Origin: Poa pratensis
Lineage: Eukaryota; Streptophyta; Magnoliopsida; Poales; Poaceae
Length of the DNA: 64,000 bases
NCBI GenBank assembly: GCA_947311845.1
Contig: CAMZMU010000040.1
Location: forward strand, 58,181,537 to 58,245,536
Reading direction: 5' to 3'
Position numbers and translations under genes: made by a program. This document shows, one piece after another, positions 11,660 through 23,600 of this stretch. Each line of letters starts with the position of its first letter. The stretch's first letter is position 1. The notes beneath the pieces are model-generated. The model ran no database searches, was not told the origin of the DNA, and was given only the letters and a program-made list of their open reading frames with translations.

Positions 11660-14600
11660 CGTGCTCTGAAGGTAATGAACGTTAATTCTCTGGCCTCCTT
11701 TTTCTTTCCATGTTTGACATATGTTATTGGAATCTCATATGTGTCACTTTGCCACCAAGATTATGATTATCAGCATTACATCATTTGACTAAAACAGTAC
11801 ACTACTATATCTGGCCATGTATAATTACTTGTTGTTTGACAGATGGCACATAAGCAGACACGACAAACCATGAGTAAAATATATCGTTACTAGAAGGAAA
11901 GGCGCGCGTTGCTGCGCCCGTTGTTTCTAAACGCTAATTGCTATGACAAAAATTTCTCCATGCAACCTGCCTAAAGCGAAGCAAATGAGAAATATTGTAC
12001 AAAATTAAATTGTAGTGATAATATGACACTCACTAAATACAATGACTCATTAACACCTACCACTTTTATCATCATTGATTTCTTCAAGACATTACAATGC
12101 ACATTGAGCAAATTTTGGTAGCATTCCGTCTACTGGTGATACAAATTTGGCTTGCTCTTGGTTATTCCTTCGCTGCTTCGGTGAAGGCAATGTGATCTAG
12201 GTTGGGATATTACTTACTTCGCATCCTAAACCGATGCAACTTAGAAGACAAAATTGCAGACCGCTAAGTTTTTGGGGCAGTCTTTCCCTTCAACATCAAT
12301 GTTACAGAGCTATTGTTATTCTTTCTTTTATTTCGACTTGTATACATTTGTCCCAAAATACTGAAGGTTTCTTGTTTTCTTTGAAAAATATATAATTGTT
12401 TGAAAGCTGCAAACCAATATTATGGATGTCCAATCAAAATTTAATATATCATTCTTAGAAAACAAATACACTCAAAATGTTCACCGAGCATGACCACTGA
12501 GTACAAGCAATCAAGCGCACACCTAATAGCATGCATGCAAGCACGTCGCATGATAAATGTTTTTCTTGTCAGTTGATAAGTCAAGAACTCGTCTTGGATC
12601 GAGTGGTATTCCCACATAAAATTTGCAGCCTCCACGGCTCCCTACCATTTCCCCCTTGCTGAAGTTACTTTTGGATATGCACAATGAGATAAACCATCAG
12701 TAGCATCATTTATCTCCTTATAAGAATTGCAAACCTATCACAAAGAATACAGAATTTTCAAAGTCCATGCATTTCATGTATTGAAGCTAACAAACATATA
12801 AGATCAGATGTCTTGAATACTAAATTAAGTTTGGTTTTAAGCTAACAGTTTTAAACTCGGAATACCATAATTCTACGAATCAGAGGTTGGTTTAGGTATC
12901 AGGAAAAGTAAAATTTTAATGACATTCTTGGCACTTTAAAAGGTTTGAAGGAGGAGAAATTATGTTCTGAACCGTTGATCTAAAAACAGTAAACTTGAGC
13001 ATACAACACATGGACCTGCAGCAGGAAACTCATATATATTTAACTTAAGACATTTTTTGGCTATGTGCTTGCACTATATATTAGCAAAAAACAGGACATT
13101 GAAGCCCACTTCTGAGTCAACAGAAGTAATCAAGGTCCAGACCTCGAAAAGACAGTGTGACAAAACCTTTATAAACCTCCACAAGCCATTTTCACTTGAA
13201 AAGACAACATGGCTGACACAGACATAGGGAGCCAGGTTCTAAGAATAGCAAGATATTAGCAAATAGCATCAGCCAGCTTGAACGGTTCAGAATAGCAAGA
13301 TATTGGCAAATTCACATCATTGATTAACTTGAGGGGGAAAAATACTGCCTCCTACTGCATACTGCAGGTAAGGTAAATGATAGACTGAAAAAAGTAAATT
13401 CATGGCATCAGTGAAATACTATATTGGCAAATTCACATCATCGATTAACTTGAGGTGGAAAAAATATCTGCCTCCTACTGCATACTGCAGATAAGGTAAA
13501 TGATAGACTGAAAAGGTAAATTCATGGCATCAGTGAAATACTGGTCAAATTACTAAATCTACACAGAAACCACATTAGAGAGAGACAGTGGAATTCGAGT
13601 GAACTCCCAGATCGGGAGAAAATAGAAGTATCTTGGGTTCAACAGCATGGAACCACACATTTTGCATACCCTTCTTACACTGCAGCATTGAACTACAACC
13701 TTAATCAGACGTGATGTGTGGATCAAGGAGGCCCTCACCAAATATTAAGAACTCAGATAAAGATCTTGACAAGGACACCTCTGCCAAAGAAAACAATGGA
13801 AGCGATTCTTTTATGGAGAGGGAAACTGCAGAATGAATGCCTAAAAATAGTAATACATTTCATATCCAAAATCCAAGACATGTTTTTAAATAGGCTTGAG
13901 ATAGCAAGCACACTAATAGATTTGAAACATATTCAATGAGCAGAAACCATATTCTAGTCCCACTGAACTATGCGGGGTAATTCCTCAAGCAACCGGAATT
14001 GTTCACTTACATGGAATTCAGTTGTTTCTTGTACACGGGAATCAAGATGTTGCTCTGTTAGTTCCTTGCCACCCTTCTGAAATGGAAGAGATGGTATAGA
14101 AGAAAATTATTTGACTTCCAACATGAAATGAATTGTTCAGCTAGGAGTTTTAGAGTTATATAAGATACTCTAATCATCTTAGACTATCTCACTTGTGTTT
14201 GGCAGTCTGAAACCTAGAAGAGATGATACAGAAGGAAATTATTTCACTTACAACATGAAATGAGTTGTTCAGTTAGGACTTTTAGAGATATATAAAATAC
14301 ACTAATCATCATAAATTAAGTCACTTGTGTTTGGCAGTCTGAAACCTAGAAGAGATTTATTACTTAGATTTGGCAAAACTTTAGCTTTGACAGTCAAGGT
14401 AAAAAGAAGTACATGCAAGCTTGCACTGTGTAATGGATTATGGTAAGGAATTTTCATTCTTACCTTGTCTTCGGAAAAAGTAAATCCTTTCAAAGTGTAG
14501 TATCTTTCATAATATCTTTGGAGTCCTTAGTCCTAAGACAGTATGTAAAAACAATCAAGCTGTATAGTAAATTCCATGGATGCATGTATATATTTGCCTC

Positions 14601-17600
14601 TGTTTAAAATAGTGGACTATTGTGTTTAGCCCCGGCGATTTCAGAAGCTACAAAAGGCTATAGCCGGGCTATAGCGCGGCTATGACCTTATAGCCGTTTT
14701 GCTAAATAATGGAAAATAATAATATTTGGGCAGCATATATTTGTGTATATATCAATAATTCACAGATGTATAACATATTAGAAGTTCTTGACATAGTTCT
14801 GTCCACATATTACAACATTAAGTAGCACAATTCTGACTGGGAGTGCGAGGTAGCACAATTTAGGGCTAGGATTGATATTTGGGCGCGAAAGTGGGCTGAG
14901 CGCGACAAATTTGGCCCGAGCGGGATAAATTTTGGTCCAAAATTTTTGATCCCCTGAGCGGGAATATAGCCGCTAAGGGGCTAAATTGGGGCTAAATTTC
15001 TATAACCGGGCTATTAGCGGCTATTACCTTTTTAGCCTACGAAGGTCTAATTTATAGCGCCGAGCCTCTCGCAAGGCTATAGCCGGGTGATAGCCGGCTA
15101 TTTAAAACAGAGATATTTGCTCGCATTTAAATCACATTGGTAGCTTATTCACTTGGAGCTTTCATCAGATTATCGTATCAACCTAGTCCAGACATCTGAG
15201 CCTTAAGAATTTAGATTTCCTATTATAAAAGGGATTACACTTTCTGGGTTGGGGCAAAATACCGTTTGTCCTTTTGTTTTAACTGCATAAAGGCCAAGTC
15301 AGCAGAAATGAATTTACTTACTTCACGTATGAGAGAAAATATAGCATGGATGTTCTCAATTTTCTTCGGCTGTAATTATATTTCCTTTTAGAAAGAGCAC
15401 CCGCTCCATTCGACTACACAATAGACCAAACTGCCAAAAAGTAATATGTGTTAGAAAGCTACAAACAAGCAGGAGTTGGATTGCAACCGAGATGGAACAA
15501 CAATTTAGTACATGCCAATTCCGCAGAAACCCATTGCTAGAATTTAGGCATCATCCCATCCTTTTGGGGATTTTGTTTAAATACTGTAGTCATAAATACA
15601 GGTTTGCATCGCTAAGGGATTACATTTGAGGGATATATCAGTACGAAAAAAAGATACAATGAAGTCACATTGGTCACAAGATAGAATACAAAGCTGACCT
15701 TGGCAACAGCATAGACACCAAACAGCCCAGTGTCCTTATAGTTTGTGTTAAATGCCGTTATACTCTCAGCTATCTCATTGATCGTTACTCTCTGTACAAT
15801 CTCCGAACTGTACCAGTCAAGCAGGATAACAAAATAAAAATGATCAGTTGATTGTTTTTAAAGTGATATTTGACAAAAGGGGCTTGGTATACGTAAGGAA
15901 ATGTCAAGATGAACGGAGGTGCAAAAGGAAAGGAACCGACTCCATGCTTCCCTCCTCCAGCACTCTTTTTTCACGAACCAAGCATAGTTTGCATAACCAT
16001 TAGTGCAATAGAATCAGGATGATGCTCCATTGAAAGCATCAGCAAGCTGCATGTCATCATCAATGATTCGAACCTATTGAGTAGCATATAGCTCAAATTT
16101 GGAGAACAACTTCACCAATCATTTATCAACAACAGTGCACATACATATATGAACAAAAGAAATTGAAACAAAAAATCTAGATGAAACACTCACCTTGCAG
16201 GCATTTCATCGAACAGGTCGAGGTAGTACACCACGGTGCTGTCTGCAGCACTTCCGGATGCGGCATTCATCGCCATCTGCCTGCAGGAGAAGGAGGACGA
16301 TCAGTAGCAGCTGGTGGCACCGCCTTCTTGACCCGCGGCGCTGTCGTCTTCTTCTCCGTGGAAGGCTTGGTCCGAGGCAAGAAGGGCCAGCGGGAGGAAT
16401 ACCCTGCCACGTGGTGGAGGACGCCCTGTGCCGAGGACGACGACATGAGCAACCCCGGCGCCGCTGCACCATATCACCATATGCCGCGGCCGGAGCTCCT
16501 GCTGGGTCGCGCGCACGCCGCCGTTTTTGGATGCAAAAACAGAAGAAGAAAGACTCCACACCACAAGACGGCCGCCATGGCCAGCGCCAGAAGGGGAAGA
16601 GCAGCTCCGGTCGGCGGCTCAGAGGAGATGGTCGGACGAATCCTGAACTCGAGCCTCCGCAGCGCATCGTCCAATGTCGCCACCTCCGCACGCAGCTCCC
16701 GCGCCTCCTCCGTCTCCCTCCCGCTGGTGCTCCTCCTCCGTCTCCCTCTCACTTCTTCACCATCCATCTCATTCCCATCGAAAGCCAAGTTAGGAAAATA
16801 TATCCCTCCCAAAATTTTGGTTTGGCACCGATCGAAGGGGGAAGGGACTTGAGCCTGATCCCACTCATGCAAATGGAACGGCGACAGCGCCGCCGCCTAC
16901 GTCACGCCAATGTTCTGGGGTAGGCAGAAACCCATGGCGTTCTTCACGGTGGCGATTGGAGGGGATTGGGGAATTCCAGAAACAGAGACGTGGAGAACGA
17001 GGGTTGGGTGGTCATATTGAACCGACTTAACAATACACGTACGCACGAGCCAACCACGACGCGTACACGCGGAGCGAGCAGGATGCGCAGACGAAGGAGG
17101 ACATGCTATGACGCGGACAGTCGGGCCCACGACAGGCTTACCTCACGCAAACAACGAAGCAAGTAGCAAACCAGAAAACGCATGTCGCAACTAGACCTTA
17201 TCTTCCCCAACCTTATCTCTTCGAGGCGATAAGGCGACCGGGAGGAGTTCCAGTTCCTTGCTCCGCCGCCGGCCGGGCCGGTGGTTTCCTCCCTCTCCGC
17301 CTGCCGCTCCGGCGGCGGGAGAGTGGGGGAACCCTGGTCCCGCGTCCTTGGCGTGTGGGGTGGAGGATTTCGGTCTCCGGGGGCGCCGGCGTGTGGGGGT
17401 CGGCGGTGGCCCGATGGAGGATGGAGGTTTCGTGCTGGTGCTCGGTCCCCTTCCCGGCGTCTTCTCAGGTGGCGTCGGCGAGCTCCGGATGCTTCTTCCT
17501 CTCGGTTCTGCGGAGCCGGTGAGGTGCGGTGCCTGACGCTCTCCGCCGTTTTGTCTTCTCCGGCCAGCCGTGGCGGCGAGGGGAGGAGGTGGTCGGGGTG

Positions 17601-20600
17601 GGTGCTCAGTCTTTTGGTGGCACTGTTGGTGTTCTACGGCGGGTCTCCTCTGCCTGGCCGTGGTGGCGAAGGGAGAGGCCCTCTGGAGGTGCTGGTGGGC
17701 AGGCCTGTGGTTCTCCTGCGCGCTTGTCACGGCGGCGGTGTCGGGCGCGTGTTGTGGAGTTGCCGTCCTCGAGCCCGCTTGTCGACGTGGCGTCGTCTCC
17801 TCCAACTTCGACGCGGGGCTCTGAGGTATGTGGGAGGTGTTTGGGTGGTTCCGCTTCCTGCGCTGGTGTGGTGGTTGAAGGTGGGCGGATCCGTCGTCGG
17901 CGCTCCGTTCGGTTGGCGGTGGTGGTCGGATCTTCGTCCGGGAGGGAGTTGGCCGTGCTCGTTCATCGTCCAAGGTTCCGTCGCGGTGTGGCGGACGACT
18001 CTGTTTTCAAAGCCTCGAAGCTCTCTCCGGTGGTGGTTAGTGGGTGGTCTGGCCTCGTCTTCTCCGGCGACGGTGGAGGCGACGCCGTTGCGCTGGGTCG
18101 CGTTTTTCCCCTGTGTGTAATCGTGCTGGCGTATGTTCTGTTCTTTGTACTCTGTATTTCCTAGTTAATATACGCAGTTTCTCAAAAAAAAAAGAAAACG
18201 CATGTCGCTGAATTGTGGGCCCGTGACATGGACGCACGAGAGGTCAGGGATTCTAGCCCAATTGTATGTTGTAGAGATTTGTGTCATGGCCCTGTAGACA
18301 AAGCAATATAAAATGTGTGCATATAAATCAATGATATGTACATGAGAAGCACTAAAGCATATGCATGCAATTCTATGACGTGTACAAAAACTCTTCCAAT
18401 GCGATGTTGAAGGCCAGCATGACCAAGAATCATTGATCTTGTGTATGAATAAAAACTTTGGCTATTGGTCATTGTGAATACTGTATTAATATTTCATCCA
18501 AGAAGGGCTACTGTAGTGTCCTTTTCCCTCTTCTGTAGTATGCTGTTTACTACAGCTTTATTTGTTTTCTTTAATCATCAAATATCGGAAAATATTTCTT
18601 AGTGATACATGTCAGTTACTGATCTGTCTAGAAATTCTGTGTGCTTGCTTTTGTTCAGAAATAATATACTTGACTGATTTTTTTGGGGTTAGGTAGTTTA
18701 TGGTTTGTGGTTCTAGGCTTCTAGCCCATCAATTTTAACTTGTCATGCAGATACAAGGACGTGTTATCGGGCTTGGTCACCCAGATTATGCAAATACAAT
18801 GTACCTTCTTGCCAAGGTACAAATGCTCTGTTGCTGTATAAGTTACTGTTCTATATATTCCCTCTCATTTTTTCGAGACATCTTTCTCGGGGCAGGAGCT
18901 CTGGATTTCATTAAGCTTTTGCTTGCCCATGAGGCCAGTGTTGACAACAAAGCTGAACTTGAGTCGCATGGGCATGCCAAAAATTTGGCAACCATCCAAA
19001 CAAAGAGCAAAATTTCGTTTATGGCCAAAAAATTGGTAACGTTGGTTTTGGACACCAACCAAACATATCCTATGTATTTCCTTTCCTAGGCCAATGTGCA
19101 CACACACTAGTAGAAAACAAGGCATCCGTGCGCTCTCTTTTGTACCGGTTGGGCACGAACCGGTACTAAAGGGGGCATTAGTACGGTTCCAGATGCGAGG
19201 CGGCCGGGGCCCCACGGCGAGACACTTTAGTACCGGTTTGTATTATGAACCGGTACTAAAGGCCGATCTTTAGTACCGGTTGGTACTACAAACCGGTACT
19301 AAAGGTTGGCACAGGCGGCTGCCGTTGGTGGCCCCACGGCGAGACCCTTTAGTACCGGTTTGTATTACAAAAACTCGACAATAGGCTCTCGTCCGCTCTA
19401 TTATTCGGATGTGGTACGATTGTTTGTTATAACTATATATTTGTTTAATTTCGTGTTTATAACAATTATGCTGACCAACTTGACGTACATATATTTTTAT
19501 CTAGGAGGTAGTTGAACCGGAAATTCCAACCGACCCTATTGTCGAGTTTTTTGTAAAAGAAAACAATGATTTGAAAGCAAAAATGAAAAGAAGTGAAGAT
19601 CTTCATCTCGAAGAGAAGATGAAATGGGAGTTCAAGATTGCCGACGTCGTCGATGATAACGAGGTCAAGATGGAGGCAATGCGCTTGGATCACGAGATCA
19701 AGATGAATGAATTGCGCTTGAAGCTTAAAAAGATTAGAAAATATGTCATTAGTCAAGAGGCTTGGTATCATTATGATATTGGTTCAATAATTACCTTAGT
19801 TGCGATTTTGATCGCATTTGTCGTTGGATTTAAATTCTTTAGTTAGTTGTATGTTAGTTTCAATTAATGAATGTTTATGAGAACTATGTATTAGATTTGT
19901 TCACTACTCTACTTTTGTTTAAATGTGGTGAACTTGTATTAATGAATTTGGTCGCGTATCTCTATTCATGATATAGCTATGGTGTAATGGTTTTTGATAT
20001 ATTTATATAATGCAGATAAGCCGAGAATGGATGTACGGTGATCGACGCTGTCCCGAGTTCATTAATGGCATGCATAATTTTCTCCAAGTGGCTAAGTTAA
20101 ACAAGCAGAATGGTTTTATGTTTTGTCCATGCGATGACAGTCGGAATAAGAGGAATTACCCTTGCGCAAGAACCATACACTCCCACCTGTTGCGAGAAGG
20201 CTTCATGCCCAATTATTTTTGTTGGACCAACCACGGAGAAAGATGTGTTATAATGGAAGACAATGAAGAAGAGGATGATGACAAGTATCCTGTGTTCTCT
20301 GAACACGGTGGTACTACAATGGGGGAAGACGAAGGCACGAAGCTGAGTATGAGGTCATTGTTGATGATTAGTCCGATGATGATCTTCGTCAGGTCATTCT
20401 TGATGAACAGATAATCTGCGGAAGTGAAAACGAGTGGTTGAAGTTGGAGCGCATGTTAGAGGATCACAAAAAATTGTTGTACCCAAATTGTGAAGATGGC
20501 CAGAAAAAGCTGGGTACCACCCTGGAATTGCTGCAGTGGAAGGCAAAGAATGAAATATCTGACAAGGCATTTGAAGAGTTGCTACAAATATTTAAGAAGA

Positions 20601-23600
20601 GTCTTCCAAGGAATAATGAATTGCCCCACAATACGTACGAAGCAAAGAAGATTGTCTGCCCTCTAGGATTAGAGGTGCAGAAGATACATGCATGTATCAA
20701 TGACTGCATCCTCTACCGCGGTGAGAAGTACGAGAATTTCAATGCATGCCCGATATGCGGTGCATTGCGGTATAAGATCGGGCGAGATGACCCGGGTGAT
20801 GTTGAGGGCGAGCCGAGCCCCAGGAAGAGGGTTCCTGCCAAGGTGATGTGGTATGCTCCTATAATACCACGGTTGAAACGTTTGTTCCGAAACAAAGAGC
20901 ATGCCAAGTTGTTGCGATGGCACAAAGAAGACCGTAAGGAAGACGAGATGCTGAGACACCCTGCTGATGGGTCGCAGTGGAGAAAAATCGACAGTGAGTT
21001 TGGGGATTTTGCAGCTGACGCAAGGAACTTAAGGTTTGGTCTAAGTACAGATGGCTTGAATCCGTTTGGGGAGCAGAGCAGCAGTCATAGCACCTGGCCC
21101 GTGACTCTATGTATCTATAACCTTCCTCCTTGGTTGTGCATGAAGCAAAAGTATATTATGATGCCAGTGCTTATCCAAGGCCCGAAGCAACCCGGCAATG
21201 ACATTGATGTGTATCTGAGGCCATTAGTTGATGAACTTTTACAACTGTGGTCTGACGAAGGTGTACGTGTGTGGGATGAGTACAAACAGGAGGAATTTGA
21301 CCTACGAGCGTTGCTGTTTGTAACCATCAATGATTGGCCTGCTCTAAGTAACATTTCAGGACAGTCGAACAAGGGATACAATGCATGCACGCACTGTTTA
21401 GATAAGACTGACAGTATATATTTAGGTAACAAGAATGTGTACCTGGGGCATCGTCGATTTCTTCCAAACAGGCATCACGTAAGAAACAGAGGCAAACATT
21501 TCAAAGGTGAGGCAGATAACCGGACGAAGCCTACACGCCCTGATGGTGATGTTATATATGGCATGGTCAAGGATTTAGAAGTAATCTTTGGAAAGGGTCC
21601 TGGCAGTCTAAATGTTCCGAAAGACGCTAACAAGCACGTACCCTTGTGGAAAAAGAAATCTATATTTTGGGATTTACCCTATTGGAAAATCCTAGAGGTT
21701 CGCTCTGCAATCGACGTGATGCACGTGACGAAAAATCTTTGCGTGAACCTGCTAAACTTCTTAGGCGTGTATGGGAAGACGAAAGATACAGCGGATGCAC
21801 GGCAGGACCAGCAAAGTACGCACGAAGAGACAACCTGAATCCAGAGAAGTATCAAGGTACTGCCAGCTACGCTCTTACCAAAGAAGAGAAGGAGATCTTT
21901 TTTCAAGTCCTGAGCAGTATCAAGGTCCCGTCTGGCTACTCGTCGAATATAAAGGGAATAATAAACATGGCAGAGAAAAAGTTCCAAAACCTGAAGTCTC
22001 ATGACTGCCACGTGATTATGACACAATTACTTCCGGTTGCATTGAGGGGGCTTCTACCGGAAAACGTTCGAGTACCCATTGTGAAGCTATGTGCATTCCT
22101 CAATGCAATTTCTCAGAAGGTAATCGATCCAGCAACTCTACCAAGTTTACAGACGGGTGTGGTCCAATGTCTTGTCAGCTTCGAGTTGGTGTTTCCACCG
22201 TCCTTCTTCAATATTATGACGCACCTCATAGTTCACCTAGTCGAAGAGATTTCCATTCTCGGTCCTGTATTTCTACACAACATGTTCCCCTTTGAGAGGT
22301 TCATGGGAGTCTTAAAGAAATACGTTCATAACCGTGCTAGGCCAGAAGGAAGCATGTCCAAGGGCTATGGAACAGAGGAGGTCATTGAGTTTTGTGTTGA
22401 CTTTATTCCTGATCTTAAGCCGATCGGTGTTCCTCAATCGCGCCATGAGGGGAGACTGCGTGGAAAAGGCACGCTAGGAAAGAAAGCAACAAGAAGTATG
22501 GACGGGCATTCTTTCACTCAAGCACACTACACAGTTCTACAAAATTCCAGATTGGTGGCTCCGTATATCGTGAAACACATGGATATTTTACGCTCCGAAT
22601 ACCCGGAGAGACTAACTTCTGGATTAAAGGAAACACGTGGATACTTTCGGCAGTTGGTTGCGTACACATCTCATTAATAACACCTGTTGGAGAAGAGCTA
22701 TACTTGTTGGCCAAGTCACCATCTTCGACTATATTGACTTTCCAAGGGTACGAGATAAATGGGAATACATTTTACACGGAAACCCAAGACAAAAAGAGCA
22801 CTAACCAAAACAGTGGTGTCCGCTTTGATGCAGCAAACGACAATGGGACAAAGGACACATATTATGGTTGCATACAGCAGATATGGGAACTTGACTATGG
22901 ACCTTCTTTTAAGATCCCTTTGTTTCAGTGCAAATGGGTCAACCTGTCAGGCGGGGTAGAGATAGACCGGCGGTACGGAATGACTACAGCGGATCTCAAC
23001 AATCTTGGGTACCACACCGAGCCATTCGTCCTAGCCAATGATGTGGCTCAGGTTTTCTATGTGAAGGACATGTCTTCCAGACCGAAAAAAAGAAAAGATA
23101 AGCAAGCCGATACATCATACGATCAGCCAAAGCGCCACATAGTTTTTTCAGGAAAAAGAAACATCGTGGGAGTGGAGGACAAGACAGACATGTCAGAAGA
23201 TTACAATAAGTTTAATGAAATTCCGCCCTTCGTGCAAGACAGACATGACGAGAATTGATCGTGCGCTTGTGTCGGTTGATTGGGACCTGAACAATCCGGA
23301 CAGTGTCTTGCAAGCACTGTCGTCGAATGTGTCAGATCATGCGCCTCTCCACCTCTCGCTTAGTGCGGCTTTCAGGCCTAAGCGGCGGTTTAAGTTTGAG
23401 GTGTTTTGGACTAAACTAGAGGGGTTTGAGGATGCGGTGAAGGAAGGCTGGGTGTGCGACCCGAGAATTGTGGATCCCTTCCAGCGGCTGGATGCGCTCC
23501 TTCGCAACACGGCGGCGCACCTGCAGGGCTGGGGGCAGCGCAAGGTGGGCAACGTGAAGATCAAGATTGCCATAGCCAATTCGGTGATTCAGAAGTTGGA

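Larger units (their letters stand above)
11672..14589. other. TPR gene intron sequence, left part
   Basis: AT-rich intron with no supported gene. It holds two short tandem duplications, listed separately. A GC-rich patch at about 11890-11930 may be the edge of an unidentified insertion, but no matching end was found. An exon-like segment on the - strand near 14035-14078 has splice-like borders and no recognised homology. Confidence 0.5.

Noticed and set aside
14035..14078. Exon-like segment on the - strand (KGGKELTEQHLDSRVQETTE)
   Set aside because: Splice-like borders but too short, no recognised family, and no partner exons.
17281..18120. 279-codon frame in the 17 kb retroposon as a gene
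   Set aside because: Composition-driven frame with no domain; two overlapping frames are equally long.
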